Of a stretch of 64,000 nucleotides of DNA, positions 7,687 through 15,558 are shown one piece after another. The number at the start of each line of letters is the position of its first letter. The first letter of the stretch is position 1. The DNA comes from Saprospira grandis. Its GTDB lineage: Bacteria > Bacteroidota > Bacteroidia > Chitinophagales > Saprospiraceae. Location of the stretch: NCBI RefSeq assembly GCF_027594745.1, contig NZ_CP110854.1, forward strand, positions 2,026,501 to 2,090,500, written 5' to 3'. Position numbers and translations under genes: made by a program. The notes below the pieces were generated by a model that worked only from the letters and a program-made list of their open reading frames with translations, was not told where the DNA came from and ran no database searches.

Positions 7687-8840
7687 AGTGGCTTAAAAAT
7701 GCGATGAATTTTAATGGAGAGGTCCAAAAAAAGGACCTTGGGATGAGCGTTCCGCTCAATAAAATACAGATGATCGTTAAAGAGCTGTTGCAGCTTATCA
7801 ATAGCGGGCAAGGGAAGCAATTTTGCTAGGCCCTGGGCCGCCTTTTGGTCCTGCGCCGATAGGCGCAAACCACTAGCGGGAAAACCCGCCTGCAGTAGAC
7901 TGAGCTCTCTAAGGAAAAATAGGCCGTATTCCAAAAAGAGCAGCTGCTCTTTACGGCCTGTTTTACTGCCCTTTTTGCCCTCTTTGGGGTGCTTGCCCGT
8001 TACAAATTGCTCTACCCAATAGACCATAGGGCCACGGCCCTGATAACAGGCGCGGAGCCAGCCCGCAAAGGCTTGCCCCAGTTGCTGCTCTTCTTGGTTT
8101 TGGCCACTGGCCAGCTGTTTGGCTTTTCGGTAGTTGCCCTCCGAAAGGTAGGCCACCTCTTTGGCCGTTTGTGTAGGAACGCCCTCCTGGACCAAAGCCT
8201 CGGCAATTAGCTCATCGTCTAAGGCGGGTAGTTTGAGCAACTGGCAGCGAGAGAGGATGGTGTTGAGAATAAGCTCGGCTCGTTCGGCAACTAAGAGAAA
8301 GACGGTATTGGGCTCGGGCTCTTCAATGAGTTTGAGCAGGCGGTTGCCCTCCTTGTCCAAATATTCGGGCATCCAGAGCAAAAGGATTTTAAAGCGGCCC
8401 TCTACCCGGGTAAAGCTAAATTTGCGCACAATATCCACGCACTCCCGCTTATTGATATTACCCCTTTGGTTATTGGCCCCCAAATAAAAAAGCCAATCGT
8501 TCATATTGACATAAGGGCCTTTTTCTTCTAGCATTTTGCGCCATTCCTTAATATGGTCGCTGCTGACGGCTTTGCTATCAATATTGGGGTAAGAAAAGTG
8601 GAGATCTGGATGAATATTTCTCTGCACCTTTTTGCAGGCATTACATTGCCCACAGGCATCGGCAATGCCAGACTCATTTTTCTCGCAAAGGAGGTATTGG
8701 CTATAGGCGAGGGCGAGGGCCAGGCCACCCGCCCCTTCTGGTCCCACAAAAATTTGGGCATGAGCGGTGCGCTCATGTTCATAAGAAACTTTAAGTTGCT
8801 CTATAGCGGCCTTCTGGCCCAATACGTCCTTAAATTGCAT
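7683..8840 (-). CDS. holB: DNA polymerase III clamp-loader subunit delta'
   Basis: A 385-residue AAA+ family clamp-loader subunit. The N-terminus 'FKDVLGQKAAIEQL' is the usual opening, and the P-loop is degenerate (GPEGAGGLA, Gly39 where ATP-binding subunits have Lys), as expected for the non-ATPase delta' subunit. A zinc-type cysteine set is present (C52, C63, C66, C69). 'ILSRCQLLKLP' contains the SRC motif that supplies the arginine finger to the neighbouring subunit. The C-terminal ~150 residues would form the collar domain. It converges on the SDR gene with overlapping stop codons. Repeat copy 4 lies just upstream of its start. Confidence 0.93.
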   Translation of the reverse strand: MQFKDVLGQKAAIEQLKVSYEHERTAHAQIFVGPEGAGGLALALAYSQYLLCEKNESGIADACGQCNACKKVQRNIHPDLHFSYPNIDSKAVSSDHIKEWRKMLEEKGPYVNMNDWLFYLGANNQRGNINKRECVDIVRKFSFTRVEGRFKILLLWMPEYLDKEGNRLLKLIEEPEPNTVFLLVAERAELILNTILSRCQLLKLPALDDELIAEALVQEGVPTQTAKEVAYLSEGNYRKAKQLASGQNQEEQQLGQAFAGWLRACYQGRGPMVYWVEQFVTGKHPKEGKKGSKTGRKEQLLFLEYGLFFLRELSLLQAGFPASGLRLSAQDQKAAQGLAKLLPLPAIDKLQQLFNDHLYFIERNAHPKVLFLDLSIKIHRIFKPL

Positions 8841-8896
8841 AGTACAAATTTCTTTTTGGGCAATCGGCCCGCTTTATACGGCCGAAGGCCGTAAAT

Positions 8897-9017
8897 GGCC
8901 TAGCGATGCGGCGGGGTGGCCGTCAGGCCAGACCAAGGCGGCAAAGCCGCCGCAGGGCCGAGCAGACCTGCGAGCCCCAAAGCGTAGCGCCGAGGAGCGA
9001 AGCGAGGCGGAGGCCCC
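8897..9017 (-). repeat. GC-rich hairpin element, copy 4 (type A)
   Basis: Minus-strand copy: GGGGCCTCCGCCTCGC at 9017, core TCGCAGGTCTGCTCGGCCC, second hairpin GGCGGCTTTGCCGCC, third GGCCTGACGGCC, end CATCGCTAGGCC. The GGGG end follows the stop of the glucosaminidase gene by 8 bases (TAGTTTTGGGG). Confidence 0.88.
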
Positions 9018-9025
9018 AAAACTAT

Positions 9026-10069
9026 CTACTTCTCCTTCTTCAATCGGATTTTATTGCCTGTTTGGGGAAGCGTTTTTCGGTAGATTTTATTCAGCTTTTC
9101 GAGTGATTTTAGGCGGATGCCATAATACTGAGAAACGGCCCGCAAATCTTGTCCTTTTCTGAGGATATGAAAATGCTGCTTGCCCGTATAGCGTTTCTTT
9201 TTGCGTTGGAGAAAGACGTATTGTCCCGCCCTAGGGCGGCCCTGCTCGGCAAAATCGTTGTAGCGCTCTAGCTTTTTGAGCTTAATATCGGCTCTTTGGG
9301 CCAGCTCGTGGAGGCTTTCGCCAACTTGTAGGACCATCGCTTTACGGCCATTGACCTCAATAATGCCCTTGGGCAACTCGAGCTCTACGGTATCCTTAAT
9401 TTCTCCGAAGGGGTCGGGAATGCGAATCGCCAGCCGCTCTTCTGGTCCCTTGACACTATCTTTGGGCGGCGGTTGCAGATTGAAAATACTGTCTAATTCG
9501 CCTGGGGCCAGTTGTAAATCCTGAAAAGAGAGATGGTCCAGACGATAAAGCTCATAGCGCTCAATGATGCTAATGAGATTTTTGCTATAGGTTTTTGCGG
9601 TGGCATAACCCGCCTTTTGCAGCCCTTTGGCCCAAGCTTTATAATCGGTTTTATCGAGATCGAAGAGAAAGCCGTAGCGCCAAGCTTTTTTGGGGTTGCG
9701 CAAAAACTCGCTATGAGCGATATAAGATTTTTCGGCTTGGTCATAAACTCGAAAGCAAGACTTGACCGTCTCATCATCCCAGAGATAAAAACTGGGGCCA
9801 TCCCAATGCTTTTTTCCGCCGCATTTGATTCCAAAATGGTTATTGGCTTGAATGGCCAGTTGGCTAGCGCCAGAGCCTGATTCTAGAATACCTTGAGCCA
9901 TTTTGATACTAGCGGGAATACCCGCTCGGTCCATTTCGGCAATAGCGATATGCTGAAACTGCAAGATATAAGCCTGCGTTTTGGCGGGGTCCAAATCCTC
10001 TATAGAAAAGGGCTTGGCCCAACTACTGGCTAGGGAAAAAAGGCAGAGAAAAAAAGCAAGGGATTTCAT
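9026..10069 (-). CDS. secreted glucosaminidase (GH73-type) with two LysM domains
   Basis: Peptidoglycan hydrolase of 347 residues. Signal peptide MKSLAFFLCLFSLASSWAKP. The glucosaminidase domain covers about residues 30-165: the catalytic glutamate is E63 in 'AQGILESGSGASQLA', followed by 'NNHFGIKC', 'WDGPSFYLWDDE' and 'YKAWAKGLQKAGYAT', all hallmark segments of GH73/FlgJ-like enzymes. Two LysM modules follow (about 243-288 and 300-345; 'HILRKGQDLRAVSQYYGIRL'), which bind glycan chains. It acts in the periplasm, cutting GlcNAc-MurNAc bonds in wall remodelling. The gene starts six bases after the prenyltransferase stop and is thus the last gene of the pheS operon. Confidence 0.92.
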   Translation of the reverse strand: MKSLAFFLCLFSLASSWAKPFSIEDLDPAKTQAYILQFQHIAIAEMDRAGIPASIKMAQGILESGSGASQLAIQANNHFGIKCGGKKHWDGPSFYLWDDETVKSCFRVYDQAEKSYIAHSEFLRNPKKAWRYGFLFDLDKTDYKAWAKGLQKAGYATAKTYSKNLISIIERYELYRLDHLSFQDLQLAPGELDSIFNLQPPPKDSVKGPEERLAIRIPDPFGEIKDTVELELPKGIIEVNGRKAMVLQVGESLHELAQRADIKLKKLERYNDFAEQGRPRAGQYVFLQRKKKRYTGKQHFHILRKGQDLRAVSQYYGIRLKSLEKLNKIYRKTLPQTGNKIRLKKEK

Positions 10070-10075
10070 GGCGCA

Positions 10076-11062
10076 TTAGTGTTGGCGTTGCATGATGAAA
10101 TTGAGAAACTGATAAAGAGGTGCCTTATCCGTTTGGCTTTTGGGGAGTTGGTCCAAGAAAGAAACGGCTTTGAGTCGGTAAGCCTCTACAGCTTGGCCAA
10201 GGGCGGCTTTGGCGCCAGAGCGCTCAAAAATAGCCTTAACGGTTTCGATTTTCTCCTCTTCTTTTTCGGCTGGGCAAGCTTGCTGATAAAGGGCCAATAA
10301 CTGTTCTTTATCGGCGGTTGTGCCTAGCTCTAGGGCCTTAATATAAAGGACCGTCTTTTTATTTTGCAGAATATCTCCGCCGATGCGTTTGCCAAAGGTG
10401 GCGGCATCGCCAAAGCTATCGAGATAATCGTCTTGGAGTTGGAAGGCGATGCCCATATTTCGGCCAAATTCGCCTAATAGTTCGGCCTCTTCGGCTGGGG
10501 CTTGGCCAATGAGGGCGCCCATTTTCATGGCGCCATAGAGCAGCACTGAGGTTTTGAGCTCAATCATTTTGAGGTAGCTTTCTAGGGCTACGCTCTGCAT
10601 TTGCTCAAAGTTCATATCCATTTGTTGGCCTTCACAAACGCCAATGGCCGTTTCATTGTAGCAATCGAGCAAGGCGGCTAAATTTCCGCTGGCCGATTGG
10701 GCCAGGTACTTATAGCTATAGACCAGCATCACATCTCCAGAGAGGATAGCGGTATTGGTATCAAACTTTTTGTGCACCGTGGCCTTTCCTCTGCGCAAAT
10801 CGGCCTGGTCCATAATATCGTCATGCATAAGCGAGAAATTATGGAAAAGCTCTATGGCATAGGCGGCGGGCAGGGCCGTTTCAATATTTTGGCCCAGATA
10901 GAGTTCTGCGGCCATTAATAGCAAAATGGGCCGCATTTGCTTGCCGCCCAAAGAAAGAATATAATCTAGGGGCTGATAAAGCTCCTGTGGTTGACCTTGG
11001 CCAAATTGTTCTTGGGCTGCATAGGCCCGATAAGCATTTTGGAGGCGTTGAAAAGCCTGCAT
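10076..11062 (-). CDS. trans-polyprenyl diphosphate synthase
   Basis: Isoprenoid chain-elongating enzyme of 328 residues, joining isopentenyl diphosphate to an allylic diphosphate for quinones, carotenoids or the undecaprenyl precursor. The key motifs are in place: 'GGKQMRP' (39-45), first aspartate-rich motif DDIMD (81-85) followed by RRGK, and second motif DDYLD (211-215) with 'GKRIGGDI' after it. Two phenylalanines/leucines before DDIMD ('FHNFSLMH') would set the chain length, giving FPP or GGPP at a guess. It sits between the lipoprotein gene (25 bases upstream) and the glucosaminidase gene, in the pheS operon. Confidence 0.9.
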   Translation of the reverse strand: MQAFQRLQNAYRAYAAQEQFGQGQPQELYQPLDYILSLGGKQMRPILLLMAAELYLGQNIETALPAAYAIELFHNFSLMHDDIMDQADLRRGKATVHKKFDTNTAILSGDVMLVYSYKYLAQSASGNLAALLDCYNETAIGVCEGQQMDMNFEQMQSVALESYLKMIELKTSVLLYGAMKMGALIGQAPAEEAELLGEFGRNMGIAFQLQDDYLDSFGDAATFGKRIGGDILQNKKTVLYIKALELGTTADKEQLLALYQQACPAEKEEEKIETVKAIFERSGAKAALGQAVEAYRLKAVSFLDQLPKSQTDKAPLYQFLNFIMQRQH

Positions 11063-11087
11063 AAGCGATTGGATTGAGGAAAGCTGT

Positions 11088-11504
11088 TTAGTAATTGTCT
11101 AAGTTGGCGACCACTAGCCATTTGCCTTCTCTTTGGACCATTTCAATATCTACGGCCTCCTGATTGGCATTACAGCAGAGTTGGCAGCTGGTGCTGCCGT
11201 CTTTTTCTTGGCAGTCCAGTTGGCTAAAATCAAAACGGACCTTATCGAGTAGGGCCTCTTTTTGTGTGGGCTTGGCCGACTTAAACTGTAGCTCGGTGGC
11301 AAAGTAGCGCAATTGTTCTTGGCTAGAGGGCTCGCAAAAGGCCTCAGCTTTGGCAAAGTCTTCGGCGGCTACAGCCGTATAAAAGGCTTTGATTGCCGCT
11401 TGAGGAGTTTGTTGTTCTTGGCTATAATCTGGGCCTTCCCCCTGACAAGCGGTCAAGAGAGAAAGGCCCAAAATAAATAGCAAAATAGGCGTCCAATTAG
11501 GCAT
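11088..11504 (-). CDS. small lipoprotein, DUF4878/NTF2-like
   Basis: A 138-residue predicted lipoprotein: signal with lipobox 'LSLLTAC' (Cys20). The start is taken at the ATG at 11504, which overlaps the last eight bases of pheS; the frame extends upstream but loses the signal layout. The mature part 'PQAAIKAFYTAVAAEDFAKA' and 'VQREGKWLVVANLDNY' resemble the NTF2-like DUF4878 proteins of Bacteroidota, a helix plus curved sheet. Four cysteines in 'DCQEKDGSTSCQLCCNA' are unusual for a lipoprotein and may form disulfides. The overlap suggests translational coupling to pheS. The function is unknown. Confidence 0.75.
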   Translation of the reverse strand: MPNWTPILLFILGLSLLTACQGEGPDYSQEQQTPQAAIKAFYTAVAAEDFAKAEAFCEPSSQEQLRYFATELQFKSAKPTQKEALLDKVRFDFSQLDCQEKDGSTSCQLCCNANQEAVDIEMVQREGKWLVVANLDNY

Positions 11505-12534
11505 TGAGCACAGGATTAAATTGCTTGAGAAAACGCTGGTCGTTTTCAAAAAATAGGCGGATATCGTCTACCTCATATTTGAAAAGGGCAATGCGCTCAA
11601 TTCCAATACCAAAGGCAAAACCAGTATATTCTTCGGGGTCAATGCCACAGTTTTCCAGCACTTTGGGGTCTACCATACCACAACCCAATACTTCTAGCCA
11701 GCCCGTGCCCTTAGTCAGGCGGCGGTCCCGCTCAGTTTCTAGGCCCAAATAAACGTCCATTTCGGCACTAGGCTCTGTAAATGGAAAATAAGAGGGGCGC
11801 AGGCGGATATTGGTGGCGCCAAACATTTCTTTGGCAAAATAGTAAAGCGTCTGCCGAAGGTCGGCAAAGCTGACATCCTTGGCCACATAAAGGCCCTCAA
11901 TTTGGTGGAATTGGCAGTGTGAGCGAGCCGAAACGGTTTCGTTGCGGTACACTCGGCCGGGGGCCACAATGCGCAAAGGGGGCTTTTGCTTGAGCATGCT
12001 TCGGATCTGTACGGGAGAAGTATGCGTGCGCAAAACCATTTTTTCAGGATCTTTGACATAAAAAGTATCCTGCATATCGCGAGCGGGATGGTCCTCGGGG
12101 GTGCCCAAAGCCGTAAAGTTGGTCCAATCGTCCTCAATTTCACGTTCTTCGGCTACCGAAAAGCCAATGCGCTCAAAAATTTGCAACATTTCCTCCATGA
12201 CCAAGGCCACAGGATGGCGGCTACCCCAGTTTTCTGGCTGGGCGGGAGCGGTCAGGTCAATGCGCTCATAGTTTTTCAATTCGGCTCGTTCTAGCGCTTC
12301 TTTTTTAGCATAAAACTTAGCTTCTGCCGCCTGCTTGATTTCATTGAGCAGTTGGCCATATTCTTTTTTGCGTTCGTTGGGGACATTTCGCATCTCGCCA
12401 AAAAGGGGCTTGAGTTGGTTTTTGGTCCCTAAAAATTTTAAACGAAACTGCTCTAGTTCTTCTTTATTTTGAGGCGCTGCTGCGGCCACTTCTTGGGCCA
12501 GCAGATTGGCCTTCTCAAAAGCCTCGATTTGCAT
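11497..12534 (-). CDS. pheS: phenylalanyl-tRNA synthetase alpha subunit
   Basis: Catalytic subunit of the (alpha-beta)2 enzyme charging tRNA-Phe. Length 345, normal. The N-terminal coiled coil (about residues 1-90; 'FLGTKNQLKPLFGEMRNVPN') binds tRNA. Class II motifs follow: 'HPVALVMEEMLQIFERIGF', 'RTHTSPVQIRSM', motif 2 'RVYRNETVSARSHCQFHQIEGL', and motif 3 'GFAFGIGIERIALFKYEVDDIR'. pheT is not in the window, so the subunits are encoded apart. First gene of a leftward operon with a lipoprotein, a prenyl synthase and a glucosaminidase. A TAnnTTTG-like box (TATCTTCG, 12561-12568 on the minus strand) lies about 27 bases before the start. Confidence 0.97.
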   Translation of the reverse strand: MQIEAFEKANLLAQEVAAAAPQNKEELEQFRLKFLGTKNQLKPLFGEMRNVPNERKKEYGQLLNEIKQAAEAKFYAKKEALERAELKNYERIDLTAPAQPENWGSRHPVALVMEEMLQIFERIGFSVAEEREIEDDWTNFTALGTPEDHPARDMQDTFYVKDPEKMVLRTHTSPVQIRSMLKQKPPLRIVAPGRVYRNETVSARSHCQFHQIEGLYVAKDVSFADLRQTLYYFAKEMFGATNIRLRPSYFPFTEPSAEMDVYLGLETERDRRLTKGTGWLEVLGCGMVDPKVLENCGIDPEEYTGFAFGIGIERIALFKYEVDDIRLFFENDQRFLKQFNPVLNA

Positions 12535-12667
12535 TTTTTCTGGTATTTGGTTACTTCTTGCGAAGATAATGAACTTGTGTTAAAACTTGAGGGCCTTGGG
12601 GCTAAATCTAGTTTTTGCCTGCTTTTGTGGGCTGAAAATCAGGGAGCTTTTCTTTTTTTTTGGATTT

Positions 12668-12812
12668 GGGGCCCGCGGCCGGCTAGGCCTTTGGCCTAGG
12701 TCGGCCGCCGCTATGCTGCGCCGCTCGCAGGTCTGCTCGGCCCTTCACAAAACTTCGCTAACGCTCGTTTTGTTTGGTCTGGCCTGCGGCCACGGCTGCG
12801 CAGCGCTGGGCC
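12668..12812 (+). repeat. GC-rich hairpin element, copy 5 (type B)
   Basis: Begins GGGGCCCGCGGCC; first hairpin GGCTAGGCC / GGCCTAGGTCGG, core CGCTCGCAGGTCTGCTCGGC, an A/T-containing second hairpin (ACAAAAC ... GTTTTGT), third GGCCTGCGGCC, end GCAGCGCTGGGCC. Lies upstream of pheS in opposite orientation to it. Confidence 0.87.
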
Positions 12813-12912
12813 AAGAAGCGGCTAGGGCCTGGGGGCATTTTGGGCGCTTCAGAAAAGTGCGGTTGTTGTTTAATCGGGCGGTTTTGGGGATTGGAGAGGG
12901 CCAAAACAACAA

Positions 12913-12932
12913 CAACCGCCCTAGGGCGGTTG
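12913..12932. repeat. perfect 20-bp palindrome
   Basis: CAACCGCCCTAGGGCGGTTG is its own reverse complement. The neighbouring 12861-12870 (GGTTGTTGTT) and 12908-12917 are also inverted copies, so the 12860-12935 stretch can fold further. There is no T-tract, so it is not a typical terminator. It may be a leftover of repeat copy 5 or a binding site. Confidence 0.5.
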
Positions 12933-13055
12933 CTGTCCATAACGAACATCAAATAAACATTAAACAAAGGCTAAACTAGCCTTGCTTAATTTCTCTAGAA
13001 ATGATTTTCTATTACCACAATTAAAAATGCCTAAAATTCATTTTTCATTAATGAT

Positions 13056-13144
13056 GGAGCCCGTAGCGCCTAGCGTCCTTTAGGGGCGATAAGAGGGGAC
13101 TACTCCCAATTACTACAGCGAATAAAGCTAAGCGATAGGGCTCC
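13056..13144. repeat. 89-bp element bounded by imperfect terminal inverted repeats
   Basis: GGAGCCC at 13056-13062 pairs with GGGCTCC at 13138-13144, and the match continues imperfectly for about 20 bases (GTAGCGCCTAGC against TATCGCTTAGC). The interior holds GGGA-CTAC-TCCC. It sits after the beta-flower gene stop on the minus strand and is rich in substructure. It could be a small non-autonomous element or an RNA; no similar copy exists elsewhere in the window. Confidence 0.5.
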
Positions 13145-13158
13145 AATTTTTTTATTGC

Positions 13159-13563
13159 TTAGTGCAAATCAAGAATATAGAAGAAATAAAAGGCCGCAAT
13201 TCGCCATCTGGCTGCTCCTCGAGCATTGCCCACCTTAGAACCTCTATAATAAACATCTCCGTCTGATTCTACTTCGCCAATTTTAGAGCCCTTGTAATAG
13301 ACATCTCCATCTGACTCAATTTCTCCGATTTTGGAGCCTTTATAATAAACATCTCCGTCTGATTCCACTTCGCCAATTTTAGAGCCCTTATAATAGACGT
13401 CTCCATCCGACTCAAATTCAGCAATTTTAGAACCTTTGTAGTAGACATCTCCATCTGACTCAATAACACCAATTTTGGAGCCTTTGTAGTAGACAGATTG
13501 GGCCTGTGTAGCCGTGAACGATAGGGCCAGCAAAAGGGCCATGAAAAAAATACGCTTGAGCAT
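13159..13563 (-). CDS. secreted 16-residue-repeat protein, 5-fold beta-flower type
   Basis: A 134-residue exported protein. Signal peptide to about residue 21 (MLKRIFFMALLLALSFTATQ), then five to six tandem 16-residue repeats with consensus 'VYYKGSKIGEVESDGD', ending in 'YYRGSKVGNARGAARWRIAA' and a hydrophobic tail. The repeat matches the layout of proteins called '5-fold beta-flower' in Bacteroidota, each unit a pair of strands forming a petal. The 48-bp DNA repeats at 13235-13495 are nearly identical, so repeat number could change by slippage. The function is unknown. A good promoter lies at 13692-13722. Confidence 0.7.
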   Translation of the reverse strand: MLKRIFFMALLLALSFTATQAQSVYYKGSKIGVIESDGDVYYKGSKIAEFESDGDVYYKGSKIGEVESDGDVYYKGSKIGEIESDGDVYYKGSKIGEVESDGDVYYRGSKVGNARGAARWRIAAFYFFYILDLH

Positions 13564-13691
13564 AAAATATGGGTTGATGAATGAATTGGTCCTGCCACTA
13601 AAGGAAAAAAGACCAAGGAAATAATTTATAATAAGGTAGGGATTAAGCCGCAGTTTTGCTTAAAAAGTTGCTTCTATTTTGTTGTGTATTA

Positions 13692-13722
13692 TAAAGATAG
13701 TAAACTAAATAATAAACGCAAA
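13692..13722 (-). promoter_or_regulatory. Bacteroidota-type promoter for the beta-flower gene
   Basis: On the minus strand TTTG (13722-13719) is followed after 19 bases by TATCTTTA (13699-13692). This matches the phylum's TTTG-N19-TAnnTTTG consensus with one mismatch. It predicts a start near 13685 and a leader of about 120 bases, through an A/T-rich region with no other feature. Confidence 0.6.
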
Positions 13723-13780
13723 TATTTTTAAGCGTTTTTCCTCCTTTTTATCTTATTGAGCAGTTAGTTTTGGATGTAGG

Positions 13781-13933
13781 GCAGGCGGCGAAGCCGCCTG
13801 CAAAGGGCCGAAGGCCCGCGGCCTAGGGGCCTGAAAGGGTGGCCGCAGGCCAGACCGAGCCGCTGAAAGCGGCGAAGGGCCGAGCAGCCCTGCGAGCCCT
13901 GCAAGGGCCCGGCCGCCGAAGGCGGCAGGCCCC
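13781..13933 (-). repeat. GC-rich hairpin element, copy 6 (type A variant)
   Basis: Minus-strand GGGGCCTGCCGCCTTCGGCGG at 13933, then the core CTCGCAGGGCTGCTCGGCC, second hairpin GCCGCTTTCAGCGGC, third GGCCTGCGGCC. The far end differs from the type A ending (CAGGCCCC) and adds a GGCGGCTTCGCCGCC hairpin. Follows the terminator 13944-13976 on the same strand. Confidence 0.82.
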
Positions 13934-13943
13934 AAAAAGGCAT

Positions 13944-13976
13944 AAAAAAAGCCAGTCAAGCATAAAGCAGACTGGC
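13944..13976 (-). terminator. intrinsic terminator of the 13986-14462 gene
   Basis: Arms GCCAGTC (13951-13957) and GACTGGC (13970-13976); on the minus strand the stem is followed by seven Ts. It begins ten bases after the gene's stop. Confidence 0.85.
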
Positions 13977-13985
13977 GGATAGGGA

Positions 13986-14462
13986 TTATTTTTTGGTCTT
14001 CGCCTCATTGAGTTGGAGTAAAAACTGCAGGAGGTCGGGATGTTTTTCTAGGTAATACTTCCAGTAATGGCTACGGATAAAAGAGACCGATTTGCCGAAC
14101 TGGCCCTTTTCTTTAAAATGCAGCGTAACTCGGCTAAAGAGGAAGAGGTTGCTTTCCTCGAAATGTTCGAGACTGCCGTAGCTATACTTGACCGATTTGA
14201 AATAATTGGAAACATAGATATGTTCATCATCTAGGCCCACCCAGAGGTTGCGCATAAAAAAGAGGTAAAACAGCCCCAGCATAGAGATAAAAAAAGAGCT
14301 GAGGATAAGTTTTGCGCTTAGGGGGGAGAGGGGTTCTTGAATATCTTGGAGTGGCGAGAGCCAGACCACTAGGGTAAAGCCCCCGAAGAGGATCGTCCAG
14401 AGAAAGGGGAGAATAATTTTGGACAGGAAGGTCCAGCGAGAAGAAACAGTTTGTATAGCCAT
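13986..14462 (-). CDS. small membrane protein, PH-domain-like
   Basis: A 158-residue protein with two hydrophobic segments (about residues 14-36, 'IILPFLWTILFGGFTLVVWL', and 50-70) followed by a ~85-residue soluble part ('VGLDDEHIYVSNYFKSVKYSYGSLEHFEES'). The 'hiYVsNyfk...' pattern after paired membrane segments is that of bacterial PH-domain proteins, but the match is weak. The start at 14462 is preferred over the upstream codon in the same frame because a TATCTTTG promoter box lies at 14491-14498, so the longer form would start outside the transcript. The function is unknown. It has its own promoter and terminator, so it is a one-gene unit. Confidence 0.65.
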   Translation of the reverse strand: MAIQTVSSRWTFLSKIILPFLWTILFGGFTLVVWLSPLQDIQEPLSPLSAKLILSSFFISMLGLFYLFFMRNLWVGLDDEHIYVSNYFKSVKYSYGSLEHFEESNLFLFSRVTLHFKEKGQFGKSVSFIRSHYWKYYLEKHPDLLQFLLQLNEAKTKK

Positions 14463-14490
14463 AATAGTGGGTAGTCTGCTAAATAGGGGG

Positions 14491-14498
14491 CAAAGATA
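14491..14498 (-). promoter_or_regulatory. promoter -7 box TATCTTTG
   Basis: TATCTTTG on the minus strand, ending 28 bases before the ATG at 14462, which gives a short leader. No TTTG is seen at the expected upstream distance. Confidence 0.5.
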
Positions 14499-14511
14499 AG
14501 AAGAATTGCAT

Positions 14512-14546
14512 AAAAAAAGGCCGGCTACCCAAGTAGCCAACCTTTT
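14512..14546 (-). terminator. intrinsic terminator of the porP-like gene
   Basis: GGCTAC (14523-14528) pairs with GTAGCC (14533-14538), extended by AAAAGG/CCTTTT outside; seven Ts follow on the minus strand. It is 45 bases beyond the gene's stop. Confidence 0.85.
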
Positions 14547-14590
14547 AGTTGGGGAGTGAACTTATAGTCTGCGTCTTTCCAAGGCGCTAA

Positions 14591-15547
14591 TTAGTGTCGG
14601 TAGTGCCAGCTATCCTTATTTTTATTAAAGGTAAAGGAGAGGCCTAGCTCATGGCTTTGGCCGAGTTGGTAGCTATATTGGCCAAAGGGCTGCGTAAAGG
14701 TATAGCCGATTTGGACCTGGCGGTTGTATCGGAAGCTAAAGTGGGTGAGGAAGCTGCCATTACTTACATAATTGGCCGAAACGCCCAGCATATTGTTCCA
14801 GATATAGCGCAGGCCTAAATTGACCTGCATAGGGGCGTTGGCGGCATATTTTACCCAAACAGAAGGAAAGAGGACCGAAGGGGTTTGTTTTTCCTTATGC
14901 AAAGGGATTCTTCCGCCCATTTGCAGTTGCACATGCGATGCTCTTTGGATAACGGAATACTGATTTTGGTTGGCGGTTTCAAACTTGCTTTGCAGTTGTA
15001 GCAATTGGTTGGCCGAGACGCCAAAATAGACATTATCGCCAATGTAGAGTAGGCCAGCGCTAGCGTCGGGCAGGATAACTTGGTCCTTTTGGCCCAAATC
15101 GACGGGGTCGCCAGCATCATTAAAGCTTAGTTTAGCGCCATCCAGCTCATATTGTTGGGCCGAAAGAGAGAGGCCTAGGGCAATGCGGTTTCGGCTAAAC
15201 TTGGCGCGTTCATCCTCATCGCCAATTTGGATTTGGTAGGCATAGCTGGCCGAAATAGCGGTATAGGCACTAGGTCCAGTTTGGTCGCGGAGAATATGGC
15301 CGGCTAGGCCCATATTTTTTTTGTCCAAAAATTGTCGGTAGCCTAGGGCAAAGGTACGAGGGGCCTCCTCAATTTGTGTCCATTGATGGCGATAGCTAGC
15401 GCTTAGAATTTGCTGTCCATCCCAGCCCGCCATAGCGGGGTTGATCACAAAAGAGTTTTCGCTATACTCATTAAAAAGAGGCAGCTGTTGGGCCTGTAGG
15501 GAGTTGGTCAAGAAGGCCACTCCCAAGAAAAAATAAAGAAACTTCAT
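14591..15547 (-). CDS. PorP/SprF-family outer-membrane protein of type IX secretion
   Basis: A 318-residue beta-barrel-type protein. Signal MKFLYFFLGVAFLTNSLQAQ, then the family opening 'LPLFNEYSENSFVINPAMAG' (residues 23-42) and 'SYRHQW'; alternating strands with aromatic ends run to the C-terminus ('FRYNRQVQIGYTFTQPFG'). In Flavobacterium, SprF of this family is needed to export its partner adhesin SprB; PorP acts with the PorK/N ring. Paralogues are usually paired with a neighbouring cargo gene. Here the CHU_C-tailed protein lies 11 bases upstream in the same operon, so that is its likely partner. Confidence 0.92.
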   Translation of the reverse strand: MKFLYFFLGVAFLTNSLQAQQLPLFNEYSENSFVINPAMAGWDGQQILSASYRHQWTQIEEAPRTFALGYRQFLDKKNMGLAGHILRDQTGPSAYTAISASYAYQIQIGDEDERAKFSRNRIALGLSLSAQQYELDGAKLSFNDAGDPVDLGQKDQVILPDASAGLLYIGDNVYFGVSANQLLQLQSKFETANQNQYSVIQRASHVQLQMGGRIPLHKEKQTPSVLFPSVWVKYAANAPMQVNLGLRYIWNNMLGVSANYVSNGSFLTHFSFRYNRQVQIGYTFTQPFGQYSYQLGQSHELGLSFTFNKNKDSWHYRH

Positions 15548-15558
15548 AGGAGTAGATT

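Noticed and set aside
13056..13144. tRNA or tmRNA gene
   Set aside because: The end stem is tempting, but there is no T-loop GTTCRANYC sequence, no CCA end and no anticodon arm of the right form.
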